Shown piece by piece: positions 11,281 to 23,284 of a stretch of 64,000 nt of DNA. This DNA is from Aplectana chamaeleonis. Taxonomy: Eukaryota > Nematoda > Chromadorea > Rhabditida > Cosmocercidae. Under the pieces are notes generated by a model, which worked only from the letters and a program-made list of their open reading frames with translations, searched no databases and was not told where the DNA came from. The stretch is from assembly GCA_029168955.1 (NCBI GenBank), contig JAPDOI010001545.1, positions 62,001 to 126,000 on the forward strand, written 5' to 3'. A program made the translations under genes and the position numbers. How positions within the stretch are numbered: the stretch's first letter is position 1; each line of letters starts with the position of its first letter.

Positions 11281-11430
11281 TCAGTGGATTCTCGGCTCCG
11301 AGCCGTACCGACCAGTAGCCGGAGCCGCCTGATCTCTGCTGCTGCTCGCTCGGACAGCAACAGAAGCCGACTCGCAGATTGGGAGAACGAGCTGAACTGT
11401 CAGCCGTCTCGCGGCCAAGAATCGCCTGAG
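11281..11430. mobile_element. GGCCCCGAGCC hairpin MITE, copy 3 (short)
   Basis: Left ggattctcggctccgagcc and right ggccaagaatcgcctgag. A shortened, more diverged relative of copies 1 and 2. Confidence 0.6.
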
Positions 11431-11707
11431 TGTAAAAAGGCCTGTTATTTCGTACCGGCTAGAGATATAGTTTAGGGCATCCTGTGGTAATGGCTTCTAG
11501 CGACCTAGCTGGAGTTGTGGAAGGAGTATATCAATTAACAGGGAATCCTATGAGCAGTCCAGTTTTTTCTTCAGACTCATGAATTAGGCGGGGCAGAATT
11601 GTGGAGGGGCTCGCCCACTATGAGTAGGGTTGTTACCAAGCTTTGAGAATTTCTAAGCTCGTCCGATGGAGATAATTGGTGTGGCGACGTGTTTTCGATC
11701 ATTCTTA

Positions 11708-11824
11708 GGCCGGGAACATACTTCCCGCGACAGCGACAGTGCACATCAGGCATGTCGATTTTCAGTAGATATGGATGGTAAACATTGCGTCGCGTCGCTC
11801 ATCGCTGGGAGTATGATCCCGGCC
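11708..11824. mobile_element. 117-bp PIF/Harbinger-like MITE with TTA duplication
   Basis: Termini GGCCGGGAACATACTTCCCG and the inverted counterpart gggagtatgatcccggcc are flanked by TTA at 11705-11707 and 11825-11827. Confidence 0.75.
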
Positions 11825-12381
11825 TTAGACTCTAGAAAGGACACAATGAGCTGGGCTATTCAGGAAACTACGGTAGGGGCGCTGTAGGCGCACTGTCATA
11901 GACCGATTTTTCAGATTTGGCTGAAACTCGCCAAGGGCGTACTTCTGATGCTCCAAATAAAACCGACGTAAACTTTCTGAAGCTTGATCGACTACAGTAT
12001 GTTTCAGTTCCCTTGAAGACAGCAGTATATGAAACGTCGAGACATAGGATAACTGTCAGTTTTTGTGCACAAGTGTTTAGAGATTCTAAATCAAGTTCAT
12101 TGTGGGTATTGAGTATGTTACGGGAAGTCTTCAGCCAACTTGAAGTCTACCCAAATGAGACTGCGCGCCAACGCGGTCGGCGTGCGTGTCATGCGGCAGT
12201 CGCGATGGCAATTCTTGGACAGGCAAATCGATAAGTAGGAAAATCAGACGAATAGTTATTAGTATTCCAGCCATCTATTTGAAGCTGACAGAAGGCTCCT
12301 CTCGAAAAAGGCTTTCACGAGAGTCGCTCGACCCGCCCGCCGACCACATGCGCGAACGGTCTCATTCGGAGAGATATGGCA

Positions 12382-14833
12382 GGATAGTACAGTTCACCGC
12401 AATGTTAAAAGGACATCGTGCGGTTGCGGCCACACACTAAAACTACGGTGAAAGACGCCGAATTTCGTTATCGATCGATAGCTTAGCTGATTTTCTCAGT
12501 AAGTTACGGTTTTTCTTGTTTGTTTCGGAATTAATTTTGTTTCTAACTCTTTAAATAATGCGAATAGGGGTTATTCTTAATGCGTGAGGGAAACTAGCCA
12601 TTTGTTAGGGCCTCGAAGTGTTTTTTTCAAATTTCTGTCCTCTCGCACACCAAGAAAATCCCCTATTCGTCTCAGAACCTGGTACCGGGCGACCAATCGC
12701 TGCTCGTCCGGGTCGCCCGAAATGATGAATTGGGTCGCGAGAAAATTTTTACATTGTAGATTAGTCGTCCGTAACGTACATTCACAAGCAAATTCGCTTC
12801 GAAGGCATTTTTCGTCGTCCGGGTGGCTGGTAACAATCGAGGGGTTAGCGGGTCGCCCCCGGAAAGGTTGGCGAGTCGCCCGGAACGGGATCCGGCCCCG
12901 ATTTCGAGTGTTCGGGTGACCCGAAATGCAGTTTTTTTGCACCGGGAAGGCCGGAACGAAGTTCTGAGGTAATAATATTCCGCACATTCTTGCACTATTC
13001 CGCAAAACTGGAAGACAGTCAACGTCATCCCGTTACCCAAGCCTGGCAAACCTCAGTCATCAGTAAAGGGATATCGTCCTATTAGCTTGATGTCACCTTT
13101 CGCCAAGGTGGCCGAAAAGCTCATTGTCAAGGATCTAGCGGAGCACAACGAGAAGCAGTTGTTTCAACATGGGTTCAAAAGGCTTCATTCCACAACTAAG
13201 GCGTTGCTAGAAATTACCAGCTATGCTATCGATGGGTTCAACTTTAACAAGCCATTGAGAACTGTAGCTGTAGCGTTGGATCTCACCAAGGCATTTGATA
13301 CGGTTGACCTTGGAGTCCTGTCAAGCAACATACTGGAGTCGTCAATACCATCTTGGCAGAAGCGCTGGATACCGGCCTTTATTAAAGGTCGGCGGGCAAG
13401 AGTCATGTTTCAGAACCATGTCTCCAACAGTATTCCTATGGCAGCTGGAGTCCCTCAGGGCGGGGTTCTATCGCCAGCCCTCTTCAGTCTGTACCTCGAA
13501 GATATGCCTGAGCCTCCACAGGACATCAAGGTCGTCGCGTATGCTGATGACATAACAATCATGTGTCGAGATCGGGACTTACAGGTGGCCGCCAATAAGA
13601 TCAACGAGTACCTGATCACACTGAAGAGCTTTTCGACCGCAAGATGCTAAGGATCTCTGCAGCCAAGTCGTCAGTGTCCGTTCTCACGACGGACCCATTC
13701 GAGCACAGCGCTCATCCGGATGTCGTGTGGGATGGAGACCGATTGCCTGCTGCTCGCTTTCCAAAGCTGCTCGGTCTTGTGCTCGATCCGTCACTCAAGT
13801 CTCATAAGAATACCGAGCAGAAGCAGGCAGTCGTTAAAGCTAAGCTCAACGTTCTCAGGGCCCTGGGCGGCACTTCGTGGGGTAGCAGCAGGGAGACTAT
13901 ACTCACAACGTATAAGGCAATTCTTCAGCCCGCCCTGGAGTACGCCGCACCGGGTTGGCAGCATCTCGTCTCAGAATCCTCCTGGGCAAAGATGCAACGA
14001 GTACAAAATGCTGCTCTCCGTATCGCCACCGGATGTGCAAGGAGTTCCCCAATCGAGCACCTGCATGCTGAGACCCGTCTATTACCAGTGAAGGAGCACT
14101 GTCAGCTCCAGGCCCAGCAACTCCGCATTAACATTATAAAGCAACCAAATCACCCGTCGTGGAGAGTGCTAAACCCCGTGAGAGAGAGAAGTATTAGGAA
14201 GCCATTCGCCGATGCTCCAAACAAAGTCAATTTGCAAAGATGGCACGACTCACAGCAAGAACGACTCCGTCTTTTGTGCGAGGAGCACACCAAGTTCGTA
14301 CGGTGTCATCTTATGAAGGCGGCCATGAATCCTATACTAGGAGATATACCGCCCCCCATCTGCACCTCAGAGTCTCAACTCGGAAGAAGGGCGAGATGCA
14401 CGCTCGAATCATTACGCTGTGGTCACTCTACAATGCTAATGTCTTATGTCAGCAAGATTGACAGCAGCAAATCTGATGTGTGCCCGGACTGCGGTACCGT
14501 CGGCCATGATACCGCACATTTATTCAACTGTCCGGAGAGACCTACCACGCTGACACCAATGGACCTATGGACGAATCCACTACTGGTCGTCCAGTTCCTC
14601 CGCCTATGACAAAATCCTCTATGTGGCTGCAAAGAAGAAGAAGAGGTAATAATATAAGAGTCAGAAACAAAAATACTGCCGAAGTAAACAAGAAGAATAA
14701 GAAAAACGGTAACTTACCCCAACAGTCAACTGTGCTGTCGATCGATAATGATATTAGGCGTCTTCCACCGTAGCTCTAGTGTGTGACTGCAACCGCACCA
14801 TGTCCTTTTAACATTGCGGTTAACTGTACTATA
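12382..14833. mobile_element. Hairpin element split by a LINE insertion
   Basis: Left arm 12382-12485 (tagtacagttcaccgcaatg, aaaaggacatcg, atcgatcgata) is the inverted complement of right arm 14733-14833 (cgatcgataatgat, ccatgtccttttaacattgc, ggttaactgtacta). The LINE copy sits between the arms, so the LINE probably landed inside an older MITE. Confidence 0.65.
12985..14640 (+). pseudogene. Jockey/I-like LINE reverse transcriptase, copy 1 (5'-truncated, frameshifted)
   Basis: Starts within the palm at NWKTVNVIPLPKPGKP and GYRPISLMSPFAKVAEK. It continues through VALDLTKAFDTVDL, GVPQGGVLSPALFSLYL and the catalytic YADD (VVAYADDITIM). A frameshift near 13640 moves the thumb region into another frame (LGLVLDPSLK, LEYAAPGWQHLVS, RVQNAALRIATGCARSSP). 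The C terminus has a CPDC-HDTAHLFNC zinc-knuckle-like motif, stop near 14609, and a GAAGAA-rich tail. The upstream endonuclease is absent. Very similar to the copy at 26.9-28.9 kb. Function of an intact element: RNA-primed reverse transcription of its own transcript at nicked chromosomal DNA. Confidence 0.9.
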
Positions 14834-14953
14834 CAGGGCTGTGCGTTTTAACGTTGACGTGTTAACGCATTAGCGGGTTAACGCAGTTTTTTCCCGAAAA
14901 AGAAACAATTGACATTTAACGAAAAAAATATTTTCTACAAGCGCACACCCCTA
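14834..14953. mobile_element. 120-bp hAT-type MITE, CAGGGCTGTGCG
   Basis: Left CAGGGCTGTGCGT, right gcgcacacccc plus ta. Flanking octamers gtactata and gtgctatc agree at 6 of 8 bases. The interior has gttaac and ttaacg repeats. It is a short relative of the element at 40795-42747. Confidence 0.65.
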
Positions 14954-17174
14954 GTGCTATCTGACCCTCATTTTTGTAGTACGCTAATTTTCGGATTCGG
15001 CTGAAGCTCGGCCCAGGTAGAGGTTACGTGATAGTGCTGACTTCGAATCCTACGTCGCATATTTTATTCAGTGTAGAGCAGGTTTCTGTAGGATTCCATT
15101 CAACCGCCGGAATAACCCAATGTATTTTTCTTATAAAAAGCAAATTCTCGTCTGCAGTTGCAAACAACCGCTGTTTCAGCACGCAGCTCGAAGACACTCG
15201 TGGGGGGGGACGAAAGAATCCCTGCGCGATTACCTTTGAGGGGCGTGTTGCACCGTGGTCTGTCACACACTGTCTGCGACTGCGGACTGAAATTTCGTTT
15301 CGATTAGGGTATTAATTTCCATAAAGCTGAAGTTTTGATTGCTATTGGACAGCTGTTGCCGTGATGAACCCGGTCGTGTCGCAGGATGTTGGCATCCAGT
15401 TGAGACACAGATTGCGGATAGTTTGACAGCACGAATCGAACACTGCTGTCAGCTGCAGGATACCAGGATGACATATTCGAGTTGTCACCATTGTTATTGA
15501 TTGTCCTGAAAGATGACATTGTATCCTAGGCAACTACCATCCCCCCCCCTCCCCCGAACCCGGCTCGTGGGCACAGCAAACGAAAAAAGAGAATTCGCGC
15601 ATGAGCTGGTCGCCAAGACGCGACGTGCGCAAAGAAGGACAGATACAGACTGTAAAAACGAATCCCCCATAGTTCCTCTGCGTGATTAGAGAAAGCGAGA
15701 TAGTGGAGGGTGGACGGAAGGCACAGCATCGCGCTCCTAAGCATCTGCGATGAGTGACGGAAATTTCGAGTTCTCACATAGGATACTTTCCTTGGTAGAC
15801 CAGCAGTTCTCCCGATAAGGGCTAAGCTCGTCGCGCCGCAGCTAAACTCGAACGAGTTTCCATTATCGAGATAACTACAATTGGAACACATTATCGAGCT
15901 TTCTGCTTACTGGATTTCGGTGCTAGTATTCTTGCAGAACTTCTTCGAACCCGGACTTCGTTGTGAAATTTTCAAAATGTTTTGAACTGTCCACTCTGTC
16001 TTAGGAATAACGTACCAACGCCCGCGAATAAGTATTATAGCGGAGAAGATCCATCTATAATACGTACTTATTCTTCGTGTTGATAAAAGCGGAACTGGTC
16101 ACGAAAATGCTAAAAGGAGTTTATAAAAAACAACTAAAAGGACTTTCAGAAACGGTCGTTTTTTTGGGATATCAGTACTTTTTTCGACAGTGGTCTCGTA
16201 ATTGTCAAAATTTTCAGGTGAGATTTGAAGCGCTTCGATTGTAACGTTTTGAGTACCGAGGAACATTGCCTTCCGCGTCCATCCACCGTGCACGACTGAC
16301 TCGCCGCGTTGCGGCAAGAGAACGGCAGTACACCCCCTTTTAGTGTACCGAGCACGCAATCTTCGACGTCAGGGGAGTGCAGCGACAGCAGCCGGTTTCC
16401 TCCGTCAGGTTCCCATCATTAGCCCCCGCCATTACCGGCGAAGGCCGGACTAAGCCGTCTTCTGCCGTCTCTAGTGGTCGGCTGTACGCTAATCGATTAG
16501 GCAGGCGCACTCTAGCGCACTGCTGTCGGCTAAGTCCGGCCACAACGGGAAAGATTTTTCAACTACAGTGTGCAGGTTATTACACGCTTATTTACCAGGC
16601 TGGCTGCGATCGAACGGCCGACTGTGACGGGGGACATAATCGGCCGATCGGGTGTAGCCAGCCCGGTCGGGAAGGGTCTATGCATGCGGATCGGGTGCAA
16701 AAATCCACCCGTTGTGGCCAGACTAGGCACGCTTGTGCCGTCCTGATCCAGCTGTAGCCGTCCCGGGATGCAGCACATTGCTTACTCAGGTGGAAAAATC
16801 ATCCCCCGTTGCGGTCGGACTGAGCCGACCGTAGTGCGAGTACTTCTGTATAATCGATTGGCATGCAGCCGACACGCTTTGGACGGCTCAGGGTCTTAAG
16901 GGACAGAAGAGGACGGCTTGATCCGGCCTTCGACCGTCTTTGACAGAGGCTTCATGGGCTAATCCGTCCTAGCAGCACTGGCTGCCACCAGAAGGAACCA
17001 GCCGCTAGCCGTCGGGGAATCAAGAGAAAGCAGGCATTGTTTTTGTCTGATAGCCTTATGATCAAAACTTGCGATTGATCATTCATGCAAGGTTGGCACA
17101 CTCGTTTCTCCTGCTACGTACTAACTGGTGAGCGTTCCCAGCTTCCCCAGCCGGCTTGATCCTAAAAGCCGTTA
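14954..17174. other. Intergenic region with dispersed repeats
   Basis: No host gene supported. A small hairpin at about 16029-16075 (cgaataagtattatag against ctataatacgtacttattcttcg). From about 16400 to 17000 there are GC-rich segments related to the 767-1181 MITE (gttgtggccagactaggcacg, cattgcttactcagg). Confidence 0.5.
16400..17000. repeat. Dispersed GC-rich repeat related to the GGCCCCCGTC MITE
   Basis: Shares several segments with 767-1181 and 19720-20150, including tggcatgcagccgacac and ggacggct-type ends. Ends are not sharply defined. Confidence 0.45.
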
Positions 17175-17181
17175 TTTTCAG
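17175..17181 (+). promoter_or_regulatory. Possible spliced-leader acceptor of gene A
   Basis: TTTTCAG lies 46 nt upstream of the ATG at 17228, with no in-frame upstream exon visible. In nematodes this suggests trans-splicing; it could instead be the acceptor of a 5'UTR intron. Confidence 0.45.
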
Positions 17182-17227
17182 AAGCTTGAGGCTCCAATCA
17201 TCAGAAAGCTGAACGAGTAAATGCTCG

Positions 17228-20200
17228 ATGGCAGAGAGCAATGAATATGAAATGCTTGGTCCTGCCCAGGTGGCTGCGGCACCGCCACTGCCAATGGTGG
17301 AGGAGCAGCGAACAGCCATTGCCACCAAAGAGGGAGAGGTGAGCCATCAAAAGTTCGTCAGTCTGCTAAAGATGTCTGACAGTGATGACTCTTTCAGGAT
17401 GACGGACTTACTGGAATCGCCATAAATGAGAACGCCACCCAGATTATCGCTGAACCACCACCTCCTCCAGACTGGAGCTATAAGAAGAAAGAGGATAGGC
17501 CTAAGGGTGCCAAGAAAGACGGCGGCCAAGCTGCTCGTAAAGGCAACAAAAATGCTCCAGCTTCTCGTGACAACAAGAAAAGCACTGGTGTTCTCGGCTG
17601 GTTTTTCGCCGGAAATGACGTCAGTTTCTTATGTTTAACTTAATAGTGCGGTTCTGGAGTGACTTCTGAACGATTTAGGACACAGACTCCGACGATGATG
17701 GCGCTGAGTCTGTCAAAGAGCAAAAAACTCCGAAGCCAGCGGGGAAAAAGGTTGAGCTTTGCACACACACTTCAAGTCTGCTGTAGTTCTTGAGGATGAG
17801 GATTCATACTGCATATACTTTCAGAAAAAAACACGTCTTCAACCCTTCAAACAGAAAACATTGGACGGGACAGAACATACGAAATCCACATGGAGCATTT
17901 TCGGTTTCTTCTCTGGTCGCGACGATGTCAGTATTTGAGGGTTATGCACTTCCAAATCAGTATCTGCTCATATGCGATTCCAGACGCAAACAGCCAAGGA
18001 GAGAACTGGGGATCCGTCAGGGCCAAACAGGAAATCGGTAGCTGAGGCGAAATCAAAGGTTCGTCAGCGAACAGCCACCAAAAAATTTGATAACTGCCAG
18101 CAACCGATCTGACTAAGTTTCAGCCAGAAAGAAGACCTAAGGAGGAGAAGACGCAGGGATTCCTGAAAACCAAGGTATGATCATACATGAGAGAAGGAGC
18201 GATTGTACCCGTTTGTAAGGTCCCGTCATAGTCACAAGAACGCTTTTAGTGTGCTAGCGGATAGTAGGTACCGTAATCTTTGCAGTGAAACTAAAAGCCT
18301 CGCCGCTGTTGTTTGCGGACTAAAGAACTGATTTGACGGCTACTGATAAGTTTTTCACCTTTTCATTGCTCCATATGTTTCGTGATGGAGATGGACGGAC
18401 ACAAGACGTTGAATCCAGGAGAAAAATTTTTGTCCCCGCCAGTATCATAGCTCGCATCGCGGCAGGACCAGCCACCAACCGCGACGCACATGCGGCTCGA
18501 CAGCACTGGCCGACGGTTTTCCAATCATCACTGACCACCGCATGACTAGTTGATGATCACCAGCTGGCTGTCAAAAAGCGGTGTAGAGCTCTGGGGAACC
18601 AATCGGCTCCTAACGGTAAAATATGCCTGTTGAAGTGACAAAACATATTTACCTGCAATCACCTGTCTGAACACGTTTGATCGATAAGTATGATTTGTTT
18701 AGGAGCAAAACGGTTACACGAAGCTCCATACTCGCAGTCCTGGCTGTCGTGTCGATTACCAAGTACCCGGCCCTTGTTTTTTAGGCTTTCGATCCCCGTT
18801 ACTCCCAAAAAAGGTCTTCATTTATGTAGTGTAAAGGGAATCCAGAAAAAAAAACTTCAAAATTATGAGTAAAGACGGACCGTTATTTCCAATGAAATTA
18901 GGTATAACAGTGTCCGAAACTCAGTTCAGGAATCGATGCTATCGCTATAGGGGGAGGGGAATCGGCTGTTGCAGTTGGCCGGGCCCATTTGTTGGTGCTA
19001 TGTGGGAAGGGGGGGGCACTGTTGTATCGCATTGGGCCACGCCCATTTTTCCGTGCCGCAATGATTCTCCTAATTTTGGCAAGGGAGGGAAACCCCGGGT
19101 AGGTGCTCAAATTTAGTGCGGCACAGTAAAATGGGCGTGGCCAACTCCATCGCGCCATAGTGGCCCCCCCCCTTCCCACATAGCACCCATTTGTTTGTGC
19201 CGCAACGGTTTCCCTGATTTCGTAAAAAAAGAGAAAAACCCCGGGTTGGCGTTATATACGGGTTTCAGCACGGCAAAACGGGCGTGACCGAGTGCGATGT
19301 GCTGTACCCTAGACGGGGGGGGGGGCACCCAAGATTTACTCATAGAAATGAACAAAATACCTGACAAAAGTTGGTCGGTACTGCTCTCAACCATTGTTGC
19401 TATTGAAATTCTGTAGAAATACTTTGACTAATAGCGTTACTGATCGTTATTTCATTTCATTTCTGACTTGAATCCTGAGTGCCCTTCCCCGTCTGGAATA
19501 GTGCCGTGCGATGACCAATTGCTCCCCCCCCCCTGCTGCGATAGCACCAGGACTGTTTTTGAACGTTCGAAAAGCCCATAAGGGATGATTAGGGTTTGAA
19601 AATTATTAGACGCCGTCAGATCAGTTGTTCTGTACTCAGCCAACACTACCAATGCATTTAATTTCACGGCAACGATTACGGTGCCTAACCTCCGCTAGCG
19701 CACTAGAAGCGTTCTTGTGTCATAGTCGGCCGATCGGCTGCAGCCAGCCCTGTATATAAGCATTTCCGGCAATAGCCTAGACGGGGGGGGCACTCACGAT
19801 TAAAGTCAGAAATGAAATGAACCACCGCGATCAATCGAGTCTCCCCGATGTGGCCTGACTAAGTCCGCCTGGTCCGTCCTGATCCGGCTGGATCATCCCG
19901 ATCTTTAGGTATGCAATGCATTGCTTACTGAGGTGCGGGATTTATTCCCCCCTCCCCCTGTTGCGTTCAGACTGAGCCGTTCGCAGTGCGCTCGAGTACG
20001 CTTTCGTAAACGATTAGCATGCAGCCGGCACACTAGGGGCGCCACAGGACGGCGCAGGATCACTAGGGGCGGGAGTGGAAGGCTCAGGATCACTAGGGAC
20101 GGGAGAAGACGTTCCAGTCCGGCCTTCAGCCGACTATGACGAGGACTTAACTCTACGGTGGCTAATGGACTGCATCACATACATGCGCAGGCGTGCCGTA

Positions 20201-21092
20201 GCTCGTTCGTTGTGGGACCGACCGTGCTGCAGTCCACACATGATACGGTTGCTCACGTTTTCGCGGCGTCGTGGATCTCATTCCAAATGATGCGGCCAGC
20301 GTGATCAGCTACACATTACTTCAGATTGGCCACTTGAAGCCCAGAACGAGGACCCAGGAAGATGCAAGCGGTAAAGTCTTACCGGTATGTCGTATTGCGA
20401 AATTGGGGTGCTACCGCAGCGGGGGGGGGTACTGTGTTATCGCATTTGGCCACGCCCAGTTTTTCGTGCCGCAACGGCTCCTGATTCTGGCAGGGGAGGG
20501 AAACACCCCGAAATTCGTTGGTTGAGGATGTTTTTAGTTGAACCGATTCGTTCTGCCTTGAAAAAGGATGTAGACGGTGGCGCATTCTTCACCTAAATGC
20601 TGCGTGCCTCCCCCCCCCTCAACTAGGTGTGCGCCGGCTACTGACATAGTGTTTAACGCCAACAATGTTTAGGGCGCTCCTGGATCAAAGTCTACTGATC
20701 AAAAGAAGAAGAAGGTATTGTTTATCCTGTACTGTGCAAGCTTCATGCAGATTGTATCAATTGCAGGAACCATATTTTCTTTTCAGTTCCGTATTAGAAG
20801 AAGGCGAAAGGGCGCCACGAAAACCGAGACGTGCACCACGGAAACCGAGACGACCTTTGGCGACGAAGGTGGTGAAGCGAAAGCAGTAGCAGAGAGGACA
20901 GTAGCGGTGAAACCTCAGGAGGCTGGAAGAGAAAAGAGTACCAAATCGAGCAGAGATAGGATGAATGCCCTGCTGAAAACTGCGGTGGAAGATAGCAGTG
21001 AGAAAACGAAGCAAGGAAAGAGTAAAAAAATAAACAAGGGGAACGAGGGGAATCAACAGACTAAAGAGATGACGCCAGTCGGAAAACATTAA
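17228..21092 (+). CDS. Gene A: unrecognised 'YEMLGP' family, lysine-rich, multi-exon
   Basis: Proposed exons: 17228-17338, 17398-17619, 17679-17750, 17825-17926, 17984-18058, 18124-18174, 20325-20384, 20673-20714, 20787-21092 (TAA). Every exon starts and ends in phase 0 with consensus GT/AG sites. Product about 346 residues: N terminus MAESNEYEMLGPAQ, a PPPPPDW segment, then Lys/Arg/Glu-rich low complexity. Two exons end in a hydrophobic GWFFAGND or GFFSGRDD just before an identical gtcagt donor. No signal peptide or known domain seen. The paralogue at 25124-31805 shares the start, the proline segment and the exon design. Odd points: a 2.15-kb intron after exon 6, and an alternative last exon at 20767 in another frame giving about 285 residues. 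Function unknown; basic composition could suit nucleic-acid binding, but that is a guess. Confidence 0.7.
18990..19190. repeat. Inverted repeat with poly-G/poly-C arms
   Basis: ggtgctatgtgggaaggggg at the left pairs with ccccttcccacatagcacc at the right, and ggccacgcccattttt pairs with aaaatgggcgtggcc. Part recurs at 20404-20520 and at about 19200-19300. Confidence 0.6.
19720..20150. repeat. Dispersed GC-rich repeat
   Basis: Related to 767-1181 and 16400-17000 (gatgtggcctgactaagtcc, gcaatgcattgcttactgagg). Contains a cctagacggggggg segment that recurs near 19310 and 21710. Three near-identical units of cactaggggcggga type are at 20030-20110. Confidence 0.5.
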
Positions 21093-21198
21093 ACAAAATC
21101 GAAGAAGACCCCAAAGCGAGAAACTGAAACCATTCTCAGACATATCACGGTCATATAACGCCATCTTTATATTTATAATGAATTCTGTGTTTCATCGA

Positions 21199-21204
21199 AA
21201 TAAA
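21199..21204 (+). terminator. Polyadenylation signal of gene A
   Basis: AATAAA 107 nt after the proposed stop codon, which supports the longer version of the last exon being terminal. Confidence 0.6.
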
Positions 21205-21880
21205 GCGGCTACAAAGTTATTTATCAGTATAGCAAGACAGGTACAGGAAGGGAGAAATTCTTTAGAAAATTGATGTATATAGATTGTGGAAATCCGTTAG
21301 AATCAATATGCATGCAACGCATTACTAGGCAACAGGCGATCATAAGATGCGACGAATGGCAGAGTAATTGGCTCTGTCCTAGATGGGGGAGGGGGGAGAG
21401 AGGCACTCAAGATTTTTTCGGTGGCAAAACTAGTTGGCGGGGGGACAATCAAGTTGTATCAATGATACTGAAAATTTCTGTCTCAACTAGTTTTACACCA
21501 CACATCGATGGATAGCATTATGAGTCCTTTACATTGATACCTTGATGTCCATCTTCACTGCGCGTCGACGCCGTGTGGACCACATCTCAACCAGCTCGAC
21601 CGATTCAGAGTAAAGGACATCCAGTGATGGCGATTTTCTCGAAGCCCTCGCTCGGTGCAGAACGTCTTGACTGTGCCCGAAAATACAGAGTTCCAGGTAC
21701 TATGTACCCTAGACGGGGGGGGGCGCACTCAAGATTCAAGTCAGAACCCAAACGAACCACCGATCTATAACACTATCAATCAAAGTATTTTTATAGCATT
21801 TAATCAACAACAATGATTGATAGCAGCATCAAGCATCTTTTATCAGGTTTTCCACTCATTTTTGTGAGAAAATTATGGGT
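21205..21880. other. Intergenic spacer between gene A and the RTE remnant
   Basis: Holds two poly-G repeat segments (about 21380-21415 and 21710-21760) shared with gene A's large intron. No gene. Confidence 0.5.
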
Positions 21881-22451
21881 GCCCCCTACCCGTATAGGAT
21901 AGTTCCGAGTTCCATCTTGTGGGAAGACGGCCTAGAGGCCGGCGGCAAACACGGGGTTACCAGACTGTTGAACGGAAACTCCATCGGTCATCCATGCGGC
22001 ACATGTCCTACCCACCGGTGTTTGGACTGGGCCATGAACAGGAGAGGATCCATTAACTGCGACTGCTTCCAAAGATCAACACTGTGTAGGCCACCAGCTC
22101 ACTGGGCATGACGATTAGTCTTCAGTAGCCTGCGCTCCAAGGCCCTGTGAGCTGTCCTTATGCTCTGTGTGGTCGCCTTCGTTTTCGCTCATTTCTCAGT
22201 TCCATAGCACAACGCAGGTAGCACCGTGGTTATGAACGAACGTGCTCGTGTCTTCACATCCCGCAATTTGTCTGTCACTTCCACTATCGATCCAAGTGCA
22301 GACCAGGCGGCTCGTCGTCTCCGTCCGATCTCTGTAGACAAGTCGTTTTGCATGTTCACCTCTCTTCCGAACTCAAACGCTAACGTCGGACAGCTCAGAA
22401 AACCGCCGCATTCACTGCGTGTCGAATATGCATTCAACTCGAGTGACCACA

Positions 22452-22935
22452 CCCATCGAAAGGCTTCATCCCAGGGGCACGTGCTCCAAACAGCAGCACG
22501 TGCTGCAACATTTCATAGAAGGAGCATGTGCCGCGAAGTTCAATCGCACGAGTACGTGCTGCAAGGTAGTCCAGCGCTATCGCAGCAGCACACAGACGCG
22601 ACGCGGCTGGCACACTGACATGCGACGCGGCCAGCTCGCCGAGCACCATCTGGGACCGTCAGCGATTAGACGAGGCTCCCAGCGGCCGGGCGGGTAAAGT
22701 ACCGCAAACTTGGGTAATTGAACCGGCGAAGCTGCCGACCTCTCAGTTCCGTCTCAGGAGTGCATCGTATACTTTCCTTTTTTGGATAATCGTTTTGTCA
22801 TCGAGTTGAGTGTGTATCATGCACGCATTGGGCGGCTTATTTGTTGGGGCACCTGCTGTAATTTAAAACACAATAGGAGCACGTGCTCCCCTAGCAGCAC
22901 GTTCCCTGACAATGCTCGAAACCACCTTGTCTTCG
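22452..22935. repeat. Insert in the RTE remnant rich in GCACGTGC palindromes
   Basis: Bounded by tgcattcaactcgag at 22430 and the inverted tcgagttgaatgca near 22930. Contains gcacgtgct and agcacgtgctcc several times, and a segment (aaacttgggtaattgaacc) shared with 590-700 and 6680-6750. Confidence 0.5.
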
Positions 22936-22992
22936 AGTTGAATGCACATTCGGCAGCGATTGCCTGAGAGGGAACGAGATTCTCACGCCGAG

Positions 22993-23284
22993 AAATAGCG
23001 TGTTTTGATGTATCGATTGCGTCCAACACTACTCATTCTACGACAACAAGGAAATTTTCGCTACCTCGGAGAATTCATCTCTAAACTTCCTTGTTTTATT
23101 TCAGAAGAAAACATAAGTTACATGATAATGTACGTATAAGTAGATTAGAATGACAAAGCAATTCCAATTTAGGCTGAGTTTCAGTGTGTACAGGCAAATT
23201 AAATGAACATTGTGGTAAATTTTTTCATGATGTCGTAGAATGAGCAGTGTTGGACGCAATCACCACACCAAAACACGCTATTTT
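22993..23284. mobile_element. Hairpin MITE inside the RTE remnant
   Basis: AAATAGCGTGTTTTG and gattgcgtccaacactactc at the left are mirrored at the right (gagcagtgttggacgcaatc, caaaacacgctatttt). Length about 290 bp. Confidence 0.7.

Larger units (their letters stand above)
18175..20324. other. Large intron of gene A with repeats
   Basis: I found no further phase-0 exon here, but one could be missed. It holds a hairpin-like repeat (about 18990-19190), poly-G segments and a dispersed repeat at 19720-20150. Confidence 0.5.

Noticed and set aside
20767..20889. Alternative last exon of gene A (RKPRR-rich, ends at 20889)
   Set aside because: The acceptor ttgcag is weaker than ttttcttttcag at 20786, and the longer exon ends nearer the AATAAA. 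Kept only as an alternative.
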